Shown here one piece after another: positions 34,316 through 43,367 of a stretch of DNA of 64,000 nucleotides. The notes under the pieces are model-generated. The model saw only the letters and a program-made list of their open reading frames with translations, was not told the origin of the DNA and made no database searches. Position 1 is the stretch's first letter. Each line of letters opens with the position of its first letter. Source of the DNA: Microbacterium hydrocarbonoxydans (lineage in GTDB: Bacteria > Actinomycetota > Actinomycetes > Actinomycetales > Microbacteriaceae); assembly GCF_000956475.1 (NCBI RefSeq), contig NZ_JYJB01000009.1, positions 558,001-622,000 of the forward strand, read 5' to 3'. The position numbers were made by a program, and so were the translations under genes.

Positions 34316-35386
34316 ATGGCCTCAGAGCGCATCACCCTGACCATCGCCGATCCTGACGGAGAGCGCGAGGTCGCGCTCTCGAGCCCGAACAAGGTCATCT
34401 GGCCGAAGCTCGGCATCACCAAGGCCGAGCTCGTCGAGTACTTCCAGGCGGTGAGCGGGCCGTTCCTCGAGGCGAACGGCAACAGGCCGGTGTCGCTGGA
34501 GAGATTCCGCAACGGCGTCGGTCCTGCGAAGGGACAGGGAGCCCAGGGGTTCTTCTCGAAGAACCCGCCCGCCGGCACACCGGACTTCGTCGACGCGGTG
34601 ATGGTGACGTACAACAGCGGGCGACAGCATCCGCAGATCGTGCTCAACCGCCCGAGCGCTCTGGTCTGGGCGGCGCAGATGAACACGATCGTCTTCCACC
34701 CGTGGGCGTCGCTCGCGACCGATCCCGACAACCCCGTCGAGCTGCGCATCGACCTCGATCCGCAGCCGGGCACCGACTTCTCCGACGCGGTGCCCGCAGC
34801 GCACGCCCTGCGAGACGTGCTGCACGAGGCCGGGCTCGAGGCGTTCGTGAAGACCAGCGGCAACAGGGGCCTGCACGTGTTCGCTCCGATCGTGCCGGCG
34901 CACGAATTCCTCGACGTCCGCCACGCGGTGATCGCCGCCGGCCGTGAACTCGAACGGCGGATGCCGGATCGGGTCACGACCAACTGGTGGAAGGAGGAGC
35001 GCGGCGAGCGCATCTTCGTCGATTTCAACCAGGCGAACCGCGACCGCACGATGGCGGGCGCCTACAGCCCCCGCGCTCTGCCGGGGGCGACGGTCGCGAC
35101 GCCCGTGCACTGGGAAGAGCTCGATGGGCTCGACCCGGCGCAGTTCACGGTGCGCAGCGTTCCGAAGCGGCTCGGCGAGGTCGGCGACCCATGGGCGGGC
35201 AAGCAGGATGCCCCCGGCCGCATCGACACGCTGCTGGAGTGGTGGGAGCGCGACAAGGCGAACGGCCTGGGCGAGCTTCCCTTCCCGCCGGAGTTCCCGA
35301 AGATGCCCGGTGAGCCGCCTCGCGTGCAGCCCAGCAAGAAGGTCGCCGCCAATTGGGACGAGAACGGCGACCCTGTCGGGGACTGA
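34316..35386 (+). CDS. ligD: LigD-type DNA polymerase/primase domain protein
   Basis: 356-residue stand-alone polymerase domain of the archaeo-eukaryotic primase superfamily, as found in LigD of bacterial end joining. Seen: SSPNKVIWPKLGITKAELVEYF at the start, catalytic DxD in LRIDLDPQPGTDFSDAV (about 145-160), TSGNRGLHVFAPI, and the C-terminal RSVPKRLGEVGDPWAGK. No ligase or nuclease domain is fused; a separate ATP ligase lies convergently 3 nt away. TAGGGT at 34304-34309, 6 nt before the ATG. Confidence 0.9.
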   Translation: MASERITLTIADPDGEREVALSSPNKVIWPKLGITKAELVEYFQAVSGPFLEANGNRPVSLERFRNGVGPAKGQGAQGFFSKNPPAGTPDFVDAVMVTYNSGRQHPQIVLNRPSALVWAAQMNTIVFHPWASLATDPDNPVELRIDLDPQPGTDFSDAVPAAHALRDVLHEAGLEAFVKTSGNRGLHVFAPIVPAHEFLDVRHAVIAAGRELERRMPDRVTTNWWKEERGERIFVDFNQANRDRTMAGAYSPRALPGATVATPVHWEELDGLDPAQFTVRSVPKRLGEVGDPWAGKQDAPGRIDTLLEWWERDKANGLGELPFPPEFPKMPGEPPRVQPSKKVAANWDENGDPVGD

Positions 35387-35389
35387 GCG

Positions 35390-36442
35390 TCAGCTGAGCA
35401 CGTCGGCGAGGTCGTAGCCCGTGACAGTGTCGAGCTGCTCGTAGGTGCACGATCGCGCGTCACGGTCGGGCCGCCATCTCTCGAACTGCACGGTGTGCCG
35501 GAAGCGTGCGCCCTCGAGCTGGTCGTAGCGCACCTCGAGCACGCGCTCGGGGTGCAGTCGAACGAACGAGACATCCTTCGAGCCGCTGAACCGAGAGCGC
35601 TCGCCCTCGCCGGTCACAGCCTCTCCGGAAGCATCCCGCTCGACGAGCGGTGCGAGCTCCTCGACGAGCTCCTGGCGGCGCGCATCGCTCCAGGCCGCGA
35701 CCCCGCCGACCTGACGCAGCGCGCCGTCGGAGTCGTACAGCCCGACCAGCAGCGATCCGACGCCCGAACCCGACTTGTGGATCCGATATCCGAGGGCGAC
35801 GACGTCGGCCGTTCGGGCGTGCTTGATCTTGATGAGCGTGCGCTTGTTGGGAGCGTACGGCTGGTCGAGCGGCTTCGCGACGACGCCGTCGAGACCCGCC
35901 CCTTCGAACTCGGCGAGCCAGCGGACGGCGGCATCGCGGTCGCGTGTGGTGCGGGTGATGTGCAGCGGATGCCCGACACCCGCCATCAGGCGCTCAAGGC
36001 GCTCGCGACGCTCGGCGAACGGCGCGGCCTGCAGATCGTCGTCGCCCTGGGCGAGCAGATCGAAAGCGACGAACATGGCGGGGGTCTCGACGGCTAGTTT
36101 CGCGACGCGAGTCGCCGCCGGGTGGATGCGCTGGCTGAGGGCCTCCCAGTCGAGACGCTGAGCGCCCTCCGGCCCTGTCGCGACGACGATCTCGCCGTCG
36201 AGCAGGCACGGGCCGGGCAGCAGGCGGGGGATGGCTTCCACGAGCTCGGGGAAGTAGCGCGTGAGCGGTTTGGCCCCTCGCGACCCGATCTCGACGTTCT
36301 CGCCGTCCCAGGCTATGAGCCCGCGGAAGCCGTCCCATTTGGGTTCGAACAGCAGTCCACCGCTCGTCTTCGCCGGGTCGGGGACGGATGCTGCGGCCTT
36401 CGCGAGCATCGGAGCGGGGATGTCGTAGTGCATGACGTCCAT
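35390..36442 (-). CDS. ATP-dependent DNA ligase, LigC/LigD ligase type
   Basis: About 350 residues. Nucleotidyltransferase motif I EPKWDGFR with adenylated Lys35, then FDLLAQG (motif III region), EGAGLDGVVAKPLDQPY (motif IV) and TLIKIKHARTADVVALGYR (motif V). OB-fold domain to about 350. Fits the short LigC-type ligases that seal nicks in actinobacterial end joining and repair. Start at 36442 or the in-frame ATG at 36433; the frame extends to 36523 without support. Tail-to-tail with the LigD polymerase gene; no Ku gene in the window. Confidence 0.9.
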   Translation of the reverse strand: MDVMHYDIPAPMLAKAAASVPDPAKTSGGLLFEPKWDGFRGLIAWDGENVEIGSRGAKPLTRYFPELVEAIPRLLPGPCLLDGEIVVATGPEGAQRLDWEALSQRIHPAATRVAKLAVETPAMFVAFDLLAQGDDDLQAAPFAERRERLERLMAGVGHPLHITRTTRDRDAAVRWLAEFEGAGLDGVVAKPLDQPYAPNKRTLIKIKHARTADVVALGYRIHKSGSGVGSLLVGLYDSDGALRQVGGVAAWSDARRQELVEELAPLVERDASGEAVTGEGERSRFSGSKDVSFVRLHPERVLEVRYDQLEGARFRHTVQFERWRPDRDARSCTYEQLDTVTGYDLADVLS

Positions 36443-36488
36443 CTTGGCGACATCTGGGCGCTCACGACAGCAGAATCGTGCGGGGCCG

Positions 36489-36588
36489 TGTTCATAACTC
36501 AGGAACTCCGGTGGCCGCGCCACGCTGGTGGGCCGAGATCACGGGGGAGTCGGCGTCAGGAGGGGGCGGTCTTCCTGAATTGTGAACA
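36489..36588. repeat. Long palindromic intergenic element
   Basis: Imperfect 17-bp arms TGTTCATAACTCAGGAA (36489-36505) and TTCCTGAATTGTGAACA (36572-36588), 15 of 17 paired, 66 nt apart. It fills much of the gap between the ligase start and the oxidoreductase stop. The right end (GTGAACAGCG) resembles the element at 40029-40108. Confidence 0.6.
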
Positions 36589-36617
36589 GCGCCGAGGATC
36601 GAGACCCGGGTGGCGGC

Positions 36618-38066
36618 TCAGAACAGGTCGCCGAGAGTCGCCGGACGCCCGGCGTCGGCGAGAGCCGTACGCGCCGCGTGCCATCCGGCCATGCCGTTCA
36701 CACCGGGCCCCGGCGGAGTCGACGCCGAAGCGAGGTACACCCCGCGCATGGGGGTCCGCCACGGCTTCGTCCCCAGCACGGGGCGTCGCAGCGCCTGGGG
36801 AATGGTGAACGCGCCTCCGAGGATGTCGCCGCCGATCTCGGAGGGGTTGATCGCCTCACGAGAGGACGCAGGCACCGCATGCGTCGCGAGGATCCTGTCG
36901 CGGAAGCCGGGGGCGAAGCGCTCGACCTGCTGCGTGATGAGCTCGGTCGCGTCGAGGTCGGAGCCCTGAGGCACGTGGATGTACGCCCACAGCACGGCCT
37001 TGCCCTCGGGCGCGCGGGTGGGATCGAAGACCGATGGCTGCACCGTCAGGACATACGGGCGCTCGCTCACGCGGCCTGCGGCGACGGCGTTCTCGCTCTC
37101 CCAGATCTCGGCCTGCGTGCCGCCGACATGCACGGTCGGGGACTGCGCGACGTCGTGGTTCGTCCACGGGATGGGTCCGTCGAGCGCGAAGTCGACCTTC
37201 GCCGCTGCCGGTCCGTACCGGTATGCGCGCAGCGCCCGCGCGTACCGGGCGGGGATGTCGGGGTGCGTGAGCGCGAGACGGGGAGACGTGTTCAGCAGCA
37301 GCACGTCACCACGCGCGGCGTCGCCCCAGTCGAGGGAGCCGAGGTCCGTGATGTGCGCGCCGGTCTCGACCGAACCGCCGTGAGCCTCGAGATCGGCGAC
37401 CATCGTGTCCGCGATGCGCTGCGCGCCGCCGCGGGGGTACATCCATCCTCCTGCGTGCGCCTGCGCCGCCAGGAGGAGGCCGGCGGCGGCGCCCGCGAGC
37501 GAGGGCAGCGGCGTATTGGCGTGTGCGAGCACCCCGGAGATCAGACTCGACGCCTCCTCGGTGCGGAAGGTCGTCTTGGCGAGCGGCGTGCCCTCCTGCA
37601 GCATCCGCATCGCGAATCGGATCGCGGTGACGGGCTCGTGGGGGATGCGCAGCATCTGGTTGCCGGTGAAGTCGACGACGCCGTCTATGTGGCGGCTCAG
37701 CGGGCGCAGCAGCGACAGCCATGCCTTCCCGTCTTCGCCCATGCCGGATGCCGCGCGCTCGATGTCGCGCCAGGCGATGCCGGCGCGACCGCCGTCGAGC
37801 GGGTGCGCGTAGGAGATCTCGGGCACGATCCAGTCGATGCGCTCGGCGAGGCCGAAGGCTTGGAAGAACGGCGAGGCGAGGGCCGCGGGATGCGCCGCCG
37901 AGCAGACGTCGTGCAGGAACCCGGGGAGCGTCGATTCGGCCGTGCGCACGCCGCCGCCGATCGTCTCGGCAGCCTCGAGCACCCGCACCTCGTAGCCGGC
38001 GCGTGCGAGTGACACGGCGGCGGCGAGCCCGTTCGGACCGGAGCCGATGATCGTCGCGCGCGTCAT
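36618..38066 (-). CDS. FAD/NAD(P)-dependent oxidoreductase, phytoene-dehydrogenase-like
   Basis: 482 residues. N-terminal FAD dinucleotide-binding motif IIGSGPNGLAAAVSLARAGYEVRVLEA and GGGVRT immediately after, as in the CrtI/amine-oxidase group. C-terminal FAD signature GVYLASASTPPGPGVNGMAGWHAARTAL. Likely oxidises or isomerises a hydrophobic substrate; no carotenoid genes nearby, so the substrate is open. ATG 38066 has AAGACT 6 nt upstream. An extension to 38444 would overlap the divergent gene. Confidence 0.88.
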   Translation of the reverse strand: MTRATIIGSGPNGLAAAVSLARAGYEVRVLEAAETIGGGVRTAESTLPGFLHDVCSAAHPAALASPFFQAFGLAERIDWIVPEISYAHPLDGGRAGIAWRDIERAASGMGEDGKAWLSLLRPLSRHIDGVVDFTGNQMLRIPHEPVTAIRFAMRMLQEGTPLAKTTFRTEEASSLISGVLAHANTPLPSLAGAAAGLLLAAQAHAGGWMYPRGGAQRIADTMVADLEAHGGSVETGAHITDLGSLDWGDAARGDVLLLNTSPRLALTHPDIPARYARALRAYRYGPAAAKVDFALDGPIPWTNHDVAQSPTVHVGGTQAEIWESENAVAAGRVSERPYVLTVQPSVFDPTRAPEGKAVLWAYIHVPQGSDLDATELITQQVERFAPGFRDRILATHAVPASSREAINPSEIGGDILGGAFTIPQALRRPVLGTKPWRTPMRGVYLASASTPPGPGVNGMAGWHAARTALADAGRPATLGDLF

Positions 38067-38129
38067 GCCCCCAGTCTTCCACGACGGAGGCGGTGTTCGC
38101 GCTGCCCCCGAGGTGAGATCATTGAGGTG

Positions 38130-38642
38130 ATGAATGAAGTACAGGGACCCACACCGACCGGCACCTCCCGTCCGTATCGATCGCTCACGGAGGCGCTTCG
38201 CGCCCACCGCATCGCCCTGGAGAACTACGAGTTCATCACCGCGGTCACGGATGCCGTCGGCATCTCGAGCTACATCGATCGCGGACGCTACATCGAAGCG
38301 ATCCGCCGAGGTGAGGGTGCAGCCTTGCACATCGGGCGCACCTACACCAACGGCTTCGCGGAAGACGAGGTCATCTCGATCGGCTCGACGCCGCTGCGGC
38401 TGCAGCCGAGCGAGGGGCGCGCGCCGTACTTCTACGTCACGCACCCGAGCGAGTACCCGCCCGTGGCGACCACCGCCCGTTCGCGACGGCCGAGCACGCC
38501 TCGGGCGCCCAAGGTGCCGGGGTCGAGCGCCTCACAGGCCACCGCCTCGGCGCGCAACGCCAAGCCGATCGAGCGCGATTACGGCGTGTGCGACGTGTGC
38601 TTCATGGTGAAGACGGCAGCGGGCGGCTGCGGCTGCGACTGA
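38130..38642 (+). CDS. Uncharacterised protein with C-terminal Cys cluster
   Basis: 170 residues. I do not recognise the family. N-terminal helical part (RSLTEALRAHRIALENYEFITAVTDAVGISSYIDRGRYIEAIRRGEG), a central beta-rich part (ALHIGRTYTNGFAEDEVIS), a Ser/Arg/Pro-rich linker, and a final cluster of five Cys (CDVC, C, GCGC as CDVCFMVKTAAGGCGCD) that could bind zinc or another metal. Start uncertain: GTG 38127 or ATG 38130, with a weak GATCAT 7 nt before the ATG. Divergent from the oxidoreductase and convergent with the acyl-CoA dehydrogenase. Confidence 0.72.
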   Translation: MNEVQGPTPTGTSRPYRSLTEALRAHRIALENYEFITAVTDAVGISSYIDRGRYIEAIRRGEGAALHIGRTYTNGFAEDEVISIGSTPLRLQPSEGRAPYFYVTHPSEYPPVATTARSRRPSTPRAPKVPGSSASQATASARNAKPIERDYGVCDVCFMVKTAAGGCGCD

Positions 38643-38645
38643 CGC

Positions 38646-39881
38646 TCAGGCGAACGCGCTCATCCCGGTGATGTCACGGCCGAGCAGCAGCGCCTGCACG
38701 CTCTCGGTGCCTTCGTAGGTGTGGATCGCCTCGATGTCGGCCAGGTGCTGCATCACCCCGTTCTCGAGCAGGATGCCGTTGCCGCCGAGCAGATCCCGTG
38801 CGGTCGACGCGATACGGCGGGCCGCGCGCGTGTTGTGGAACTTCGCCAGAGACGCCTGCGTCGGACGCAGCTCGCCGGCCGCCTCGAGGTCGGCGAGGCG
38901 ACGGCAGTACAGTTGCATCGCGGTGAGATCCTCGAGCATGTGCGTCAGACGCTCCTGAACCATCTGGAACTTCGCCAGCGGCTTGCCGAACTGCACGCGC
39001 TTCGTGGCATAGGCGAGCGCCGCCTCGTAGCAGGCGGTCGCGTGGCCGAGCGCCGACCACGCGACGCCCGAGCGCGTCGCGTAGAGCACCGTCGAGGCAT
39101 CCTTGAAGCTGTGCGTGCCGGGGAGGACGGCGTCCAGCGGCACCCGCACGTCGTCGAGGACGATGTGCGCCTGATGGATGGCGCGCAGCGAGGCCTTGCC
39201 GCGGATCGGAGTGCCCGTATAGCCGGGAGCGCTCTGCTCCACGAGGAAGCATCGCACCGCCCCGTTCTCGGGTGCGCTCTCGTCGTCGACACGCGCCCAC
39301 ACGAACGTGATGCCCCCGGAGGCGCCGTTGCCGATCCACTTCTTCGCGCCGCGGATGACCCACTGCTCGCCGTCGCGGCGGGCCACGGTCTCGAGTGAGA
39401 CCGAGTCGGATCCGTGGTCGGGCTCGGTGAGCGCGAAGGAGCCGAAGACCGAGCCGTCGGCGAGGGCGGTGAGCCACTTCTCCTGCTGAGCATCCGATCC
39501 GAAGAGGGCGAGCGTGCGCAGAGCGAGCCCGCCCTGCACAGCGAGCACGGTGCCGAGCGAGCCGTCGCCGCGCGAGATCTCCATGTTCACCAGGCCGGCG
39601 GCCAGAGGCGAGAGCCGGGTGAGCGACGGGTGCTGGATGCCGTCGACCACGAGGTCCATCTCGCCCATGCGCCGTGCGATGTCGAGCGGGTACTCGCCGC
39701 GGTCCCAGGCATCCGCCATCCGCGGGCCGACCTCGTCGATGTACGCCTTGGCGCGGTCCCAGGCCTCTCGGTCCGCGGCGGAGATGTCGGCGAAGACCGC
39801 GTAGTAATCGCTGTCCTGCCGGCCGGTGACGTCGTACGACGAGACGCGCTCGCCGGGGAAGGGGGTGGCAGCAGTGCTCAT
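38646..39881 (-). CDS. Acyl-CoA dehydrogenase, glutaryl-CoA dehydrogenase-like
   Basis: 411-residue FAD enzyme. Conserved FGSFALTEPDHGSDSVSLETVARRDGEQWVIRGAKKWIGNG (substrate/FAD-binding middle domain) and RVQFGKPLAKFQMVQERLTHML. Also seen are LLGGNGILLENGVMQHLADIEAIHTYEGTESVQALLLGR, with the catalytic Glu in TYEGT. This last pattern is that of glutaryl-CoA dehydrogenases. RBS AAGGAG is 7 nt upstream of the ATG. A partial dyad overlaps its promoter, and a TetR regulator lies about 340 nt away in the same orientation. Confidence 0.9.
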   Translation of the reverse strand: MSTAATPFPGERVSSYDVTGRQDSDYYAVFADISAADREAWDRAKAYIDEVGPRMADAWDRGEYPLDIARRMGEMDLVVDGIQHPSLTRLSPLAAGLVNMEISRGDGSLGTVLAVQGGLALRTLALFGSDAQQEKWLTALADGSVFGSFALTEPDHGSDSVSLETVARRDGEQWVIRGAKKWIGNGASGGITFVWARVDDESAPENGAVRCFLVEQSAPGYTGTPIRGKASLRAIHQAHIVLDDVRVPLDAVLPGTHSFKDASTVLYATRSGVAWSALGHATACYEAALAYATKRVQFGKPLAKFQMVQERLTHMLEDLTAMQLYCRRLADLEAAGELRPTQASLAKFHNTRAARRIASTARDLLGGNGILLENGVMQHLADIEAIHTYEGTESVQALLLGRDITGMSAFA

Positions 39882-39902
39882 GGGGGCTCCTTCGTGGCAC
39901 TA

Positions 39903-39923
39903 AGTATCGTACAGCTCGGTACT
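39903..39923. promoter_or_regulatory. Candidate operator/promoter of the acyl-CoA dehydrogenase gene
   Basis: An imperfect dyad with ends AGTA and TACT and two inner GTAC boxes (GTACAGCTCGGTAC at 39909-39922). On the reverse strand it contains TACGAT, a possible -10 box about 20 nt upstream of the gene. A plausible site for the nearby TetR-family regulator. Confidence 0.4.
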
Positions 39924-40028
39924 CGGTTTCACGATCCCGGGTGCGCGGTATCCTCTCGTCGCCGCGGAAGGGCCGGGCGTCGCGGAGGACCGTCGGCTCC
40001 TCGGGGGCGGAGCGTCCCCTGCTCGGTG

Positions 40029-40108
40029 CGAAAAGTCGGAGGTCGGGGGCGACGCGCCGACGCGCGCACCGATCGCTCGGCGTGTCGCGGTGAGACTCCG
40101 ACTTTTCG
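40029..40108. repeat. Long palindromic intergenic element
   Basis: Perfect 13-bp arms CGAAAAGTCGGAG (40029-40041) and CTCCGACTTTTCG (40096-40108), 54 nt apart, in a gap of 336 nt between the dehydrogenase and TetR genes. TCGCGGTGAG (40085-40094) precedes the right arm. The rest of the gap (39924-40217) is GC-rich without coding potential that I would trust. Confidence 0.65.
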
Positions 40109-40217
40109 TGACAGCGGAGGCCGCGGCACCCGGGAACGGGGCCGGGGGTGCAGCGAGGCGGGCGGGGCCGCGCGTGCGACGGCGGATGCCGGGCGGAGGT
40201 GCCGGAAGGCGTTGAGC

Positions 40218-40880
40218 TCAGTCGAGCTGGGTGCGCAGACGGCGAGTGATCTCGGCGATCGGCATCGACCGCGGGAAGACCGCGACGACGACGTCGTCGG
40301 GAGCCTCTGCCGGTGTCTCGGCAAGCACGCCGTATCGGCGGCGCACATCGGTCAGCGCCGACTGCAGCGTGGACAGCGGGATCTTCTTCTTGCCCCGCAG
40401 CAGCTGGCGCAGAACATGATTGTGCACCGCGGTCACGAGCGCGGCGAAGCCGACGGCGTCCAATGGATCGATGCCGGGCAGCGAGGCGCGCAGGTACTCG
40501 TCGAACAGCCGCTCGTAGCGGAACACCGTGATGATCTCACGCTCGCGCAGCACGGGCACCTGCCGCACGATCTGATAGCGGCGGCGAGCGAGCTCGGGGT
40601 CGTGCGCGAAATAGGAGTAGACGGACTCGGATGCCGCGCACACGGCTCCCCAGGGATCGTCGTGCCCTTCCGCGAGGAACTCGCGCAGCTGCTCGATCAG
40701 CACCTCGTGATCCGCGAAGACCACATCCTCCTTGCCGCCGAACTGCCGGAAGAAGGTCGATCGCGAGACACCGGCCGCCTTGGCGATCTGTTCCACCGAT
40801 GTCTGATCGAAGCCCTGGCTCTGGAACAGTTCGAGCGCTGCGGCGACGACGGCGGAGCGCGGCGATGCGGATTCGTGCAT
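40218..40880 (-). CDS. TetR-family transcriptional regulator
   Basis: 220 residues. N-terminal HTH: FDQTSVEQIAKAAGVSRSTFFRQFGGKEDVVFADHEVL (about 20-57). The C-terminal ligand domain is helical with REREIITVFRYERLFDEYLRASLPG. A regulator of the neighbouring acyl-CoA dehydrogenase is suggested only by proximity. Start ATG 40880 has TAGGCT 6 nt upstream (40887-40892 on the reverse strand), so leaderless. Confidence 0.87.
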   Translation of the reverse strand: MHESASPRSAVVAAALELFQSQGFDQTSVEQIAKAAGVSRSTFFRQFGGKEDVVFADHEVLIEQLREFLAEGHDDPWGAVCAASESVYSYFAHDPELARRRYQIVRQVPVLREREIITVFRYERLFDEYLRASLPGIDPLDAVGFAALVTAVHNHVLRQLLRGKKKIPLSTLQSALTDVRRRYGVLAETPAEAPDDVVVAVFPRSMPIAEITRRLRTQLD

Positions 40881-41003
40881 GAGAAGAGCCTAGAACGTCG
40901 GTGCCGCGAGATGACGGCGAGTGTCGTCACTGCCGTGCCGTCGGCGCCTGCTCTCCTCAAGGGGCGGTCACCAGGGGGTAGTAAGCTGGGGGACTGGTCG
41001 ATG

Positions 41004-41017
41004 TCTCGACATCGAGA
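41004..41017. promoter_or_regulatory. Dyad upstream of sucC, shared with icd
   Basis: Perfect 6-2-6 palindrome TCTCGA-CA-TCGAGA, 36 nt upstream of sucC. The related sequence TCTTGGTATCGAGA lies 30 nt upstream of icd (63785-63798). Likely an operator for a TCA-cycle regulator. Confidence 0.55.
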
Positions 41018-41052
41018 GAATTACCAGGCCGCATCCCAGTGAAGGAAACACA

Positions 41053-42219
41053 GTGGATCTGTACGAGTACCAGGCACGAGACGTTTTCGAGAAGTACGGA
41101 GTGCCGGTCCTCGCCGGCATCGTCGCCGACACCCCTGAGGAGGTGAAGGCAGCCGCTGAGAAGATCGGCGGCGTCGTGGTCGTCAAGGCTCAGGTCAAGA
41201 CCGGTGGTCGCGGCAAGGCCGGCGGCGTGAAGGTCGCGAAGACCCCCGACGAGGCTTACGAGGCTGCCAAGGCCATCCTCGGTCTCGACATCAAGGGCCA
41301 CGTCGTCAAGCGCGTCATGGTCGCGCAGGGTGCGGCGATCGCCGAGGAGTTCTACTTCTCCGTGCTGCTCGACCGCGCCAACCGTTCGTACCTGTCGCTG
41401 TGCAGCGTCGAGGGCGGCATGGAGATCGAGCAGCTCGCCGTCGAGAAGCCCGAAGCCCTCGCCCGCGTCGAGGTGAACCCGCTGACCGGTATCGACAAGG
41501 CCAAGGCCGTCGAGATCGCGCGCGCCGCGAACTTCCCGGAGGACCTCGTCGAGAAGGTCTCCGACGTCTTCGTCAAGCTGTACGACGTCTACAAGGGCGA
41601 GGACGCCACGCTCGTCGAGGTGAACCCGCTGGTTCGCACCGACTCCGGCGACATCATCGCTCTCGACGGCAAGGTCACGCTCGACGACAACGCGAGCGAG
41701 ATCCGTCACCCCGAGCACGAGGCGCTTGAGGACAAGGATGCCGCCGACCCGCTCGAGGCCAAGGCCAAGCAGAGCGGCCTGAACTACGTCAAGCTCGACG
41801 GCGAGGTCGGCATCATCGGCAACGGCGCGGGTCTGGTCATGTCGACGCTCGACGTCGTCGCCTACGCCGGTGAGAACCACAACGGCGTGAAGCCCGCGAA
41901 CTTCCTCGACATCGGCGGTGGCGCCTCGGCCGAGGTCATGGCCGCAGGACTCGACGTCATCCTCGGCGACCCGCAGGTCAAGAGCGTCTTCGTCAACGTC
42001 TTCGGCGGCATCACGGCGTGCGACGCCGTCGCCAACGGCATCAAGGGCGCCCTCGAGACGCTCGGCTCCGCGGCATCCAAGCCGCTCGTCGTGCGCCTCG
42101 ACGGCAACCGCGTCGAGGAGGGACGCGCGATCCTCGCGGAGTACGCGCACCCGCTCGTCACACTGGCCGCCACGATGGACGAGGGCGCCGACAAGGCCGC
42201 CGAGCTCGCCAACGCCTGA
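41053..42219 (+). CDS. sucC: Succinyl-CoA ligase subunit beta
   Basis: 388 residues. ATP-grasp N-terminal domain starting [27 protein letters not shown] and [31 protein letters not shown]-terminal CoA-ligase domain with [18 protein letters not shown] and [16 protein letters not shown]. With SucD it converts succinyl-CoA to succinate with nucleotide phosphorylation in the TCA cycle. GTG 41053 behind AAGGAAA; sucD follows after 19 nt. Confidence 0.96.
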   Translation: MDLYEYQARDVFEKYGVPVLAGIVADTPEEVKAAAEKIGGVVVVKAQVKTGGRGKAGGVKVAKTPDEAYEAAKAILGLDIKGHVVKRVMVAQGAAIAEEFYFSVLLDRANRSYLSLCSVEGGMEIEQLAVEKPEALARVEVNPLTGIDKAKAVEIARAANFPEDLVEKVSDVFVKLYDVYKGEDATLVEVNPLVRTDSGDIIALDGKVTLDDNASEIRHPEHEALEDKDAADPLEAKAKQSGLNYVKLDGEVGIIGNGAGLVMSTLDVVAYAGENHNGVKPANFLDIGGGASAEVMAAGLDVILGDPQVKSVFVNVFGGITACDAVANGIKGALETLGSAASKPLVVRLDGNRVEEGRAILAEYAHPLVTLAATMDEGADKAAELANA

Positions 42220-42238
42220 GACTGAAGGACTAGAAGAA

Positions 42239-43141
<903 letters not shown>

Positions 43142-43160
43142 GCTGAGTTAGACTCGTAGA

Positions 43161-43190
43161 GAAGGCCCCGGGCTCCACCCCGGGGCCTTC
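43161..43190 (+). terminator. Terminator of sucCD
   Basis: Perfect 12-bp stem GAAGGCCCCGGG / CCCGGGGCCTTC with a 6-nt loop, 19 nt after the sucD stop. Confidence 0.88.
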
Positions 43191-43224
43191 TTCATGCCCG
43201 CTGCAGGGACGGAACGGGGCCAGC

Positions 43225-43290
43225 GACGTGAGGGGACCGCACATCCGTCGGCCCTGAATACGGATGTCGGTGCGGAGCCGACATCTTTCG
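43225..43290. repeat. Intergenic inverted repeat, possible member of the palindromic element family
   Basis: ACATCCGT (43241-43248) pairs with ACGGATGT (43260-43267). A GACGTGAG box is on the left, and CCGACATCTTTCGTCAGCG on the right is similar to CCGACTTTTCGTGACAGCG of the 40029-40108 element. It lies in the 177-nt gap between the sucCD terminator and the methyltransferase gene, in which I see nothing else apart from the methyltransferase -10 box. Confidence 0.4.
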
Positions 43291-43367
43291 TCAGCGTCGC
43301 GGCACGTCGGCCGTCGTGCCCCGCGGAGGATCTTCACATCGGCGCCGCGGCGAACTACCGTGGACGG

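Noticed and set aside
39924..40217. Short open frames in the gap between acyl-CoA dehydrogenase and TetR genes
   Set aside because: Products are Arg/Pro-rich without domains or ribosome binding sites, and the stretch contains the palindromic element.
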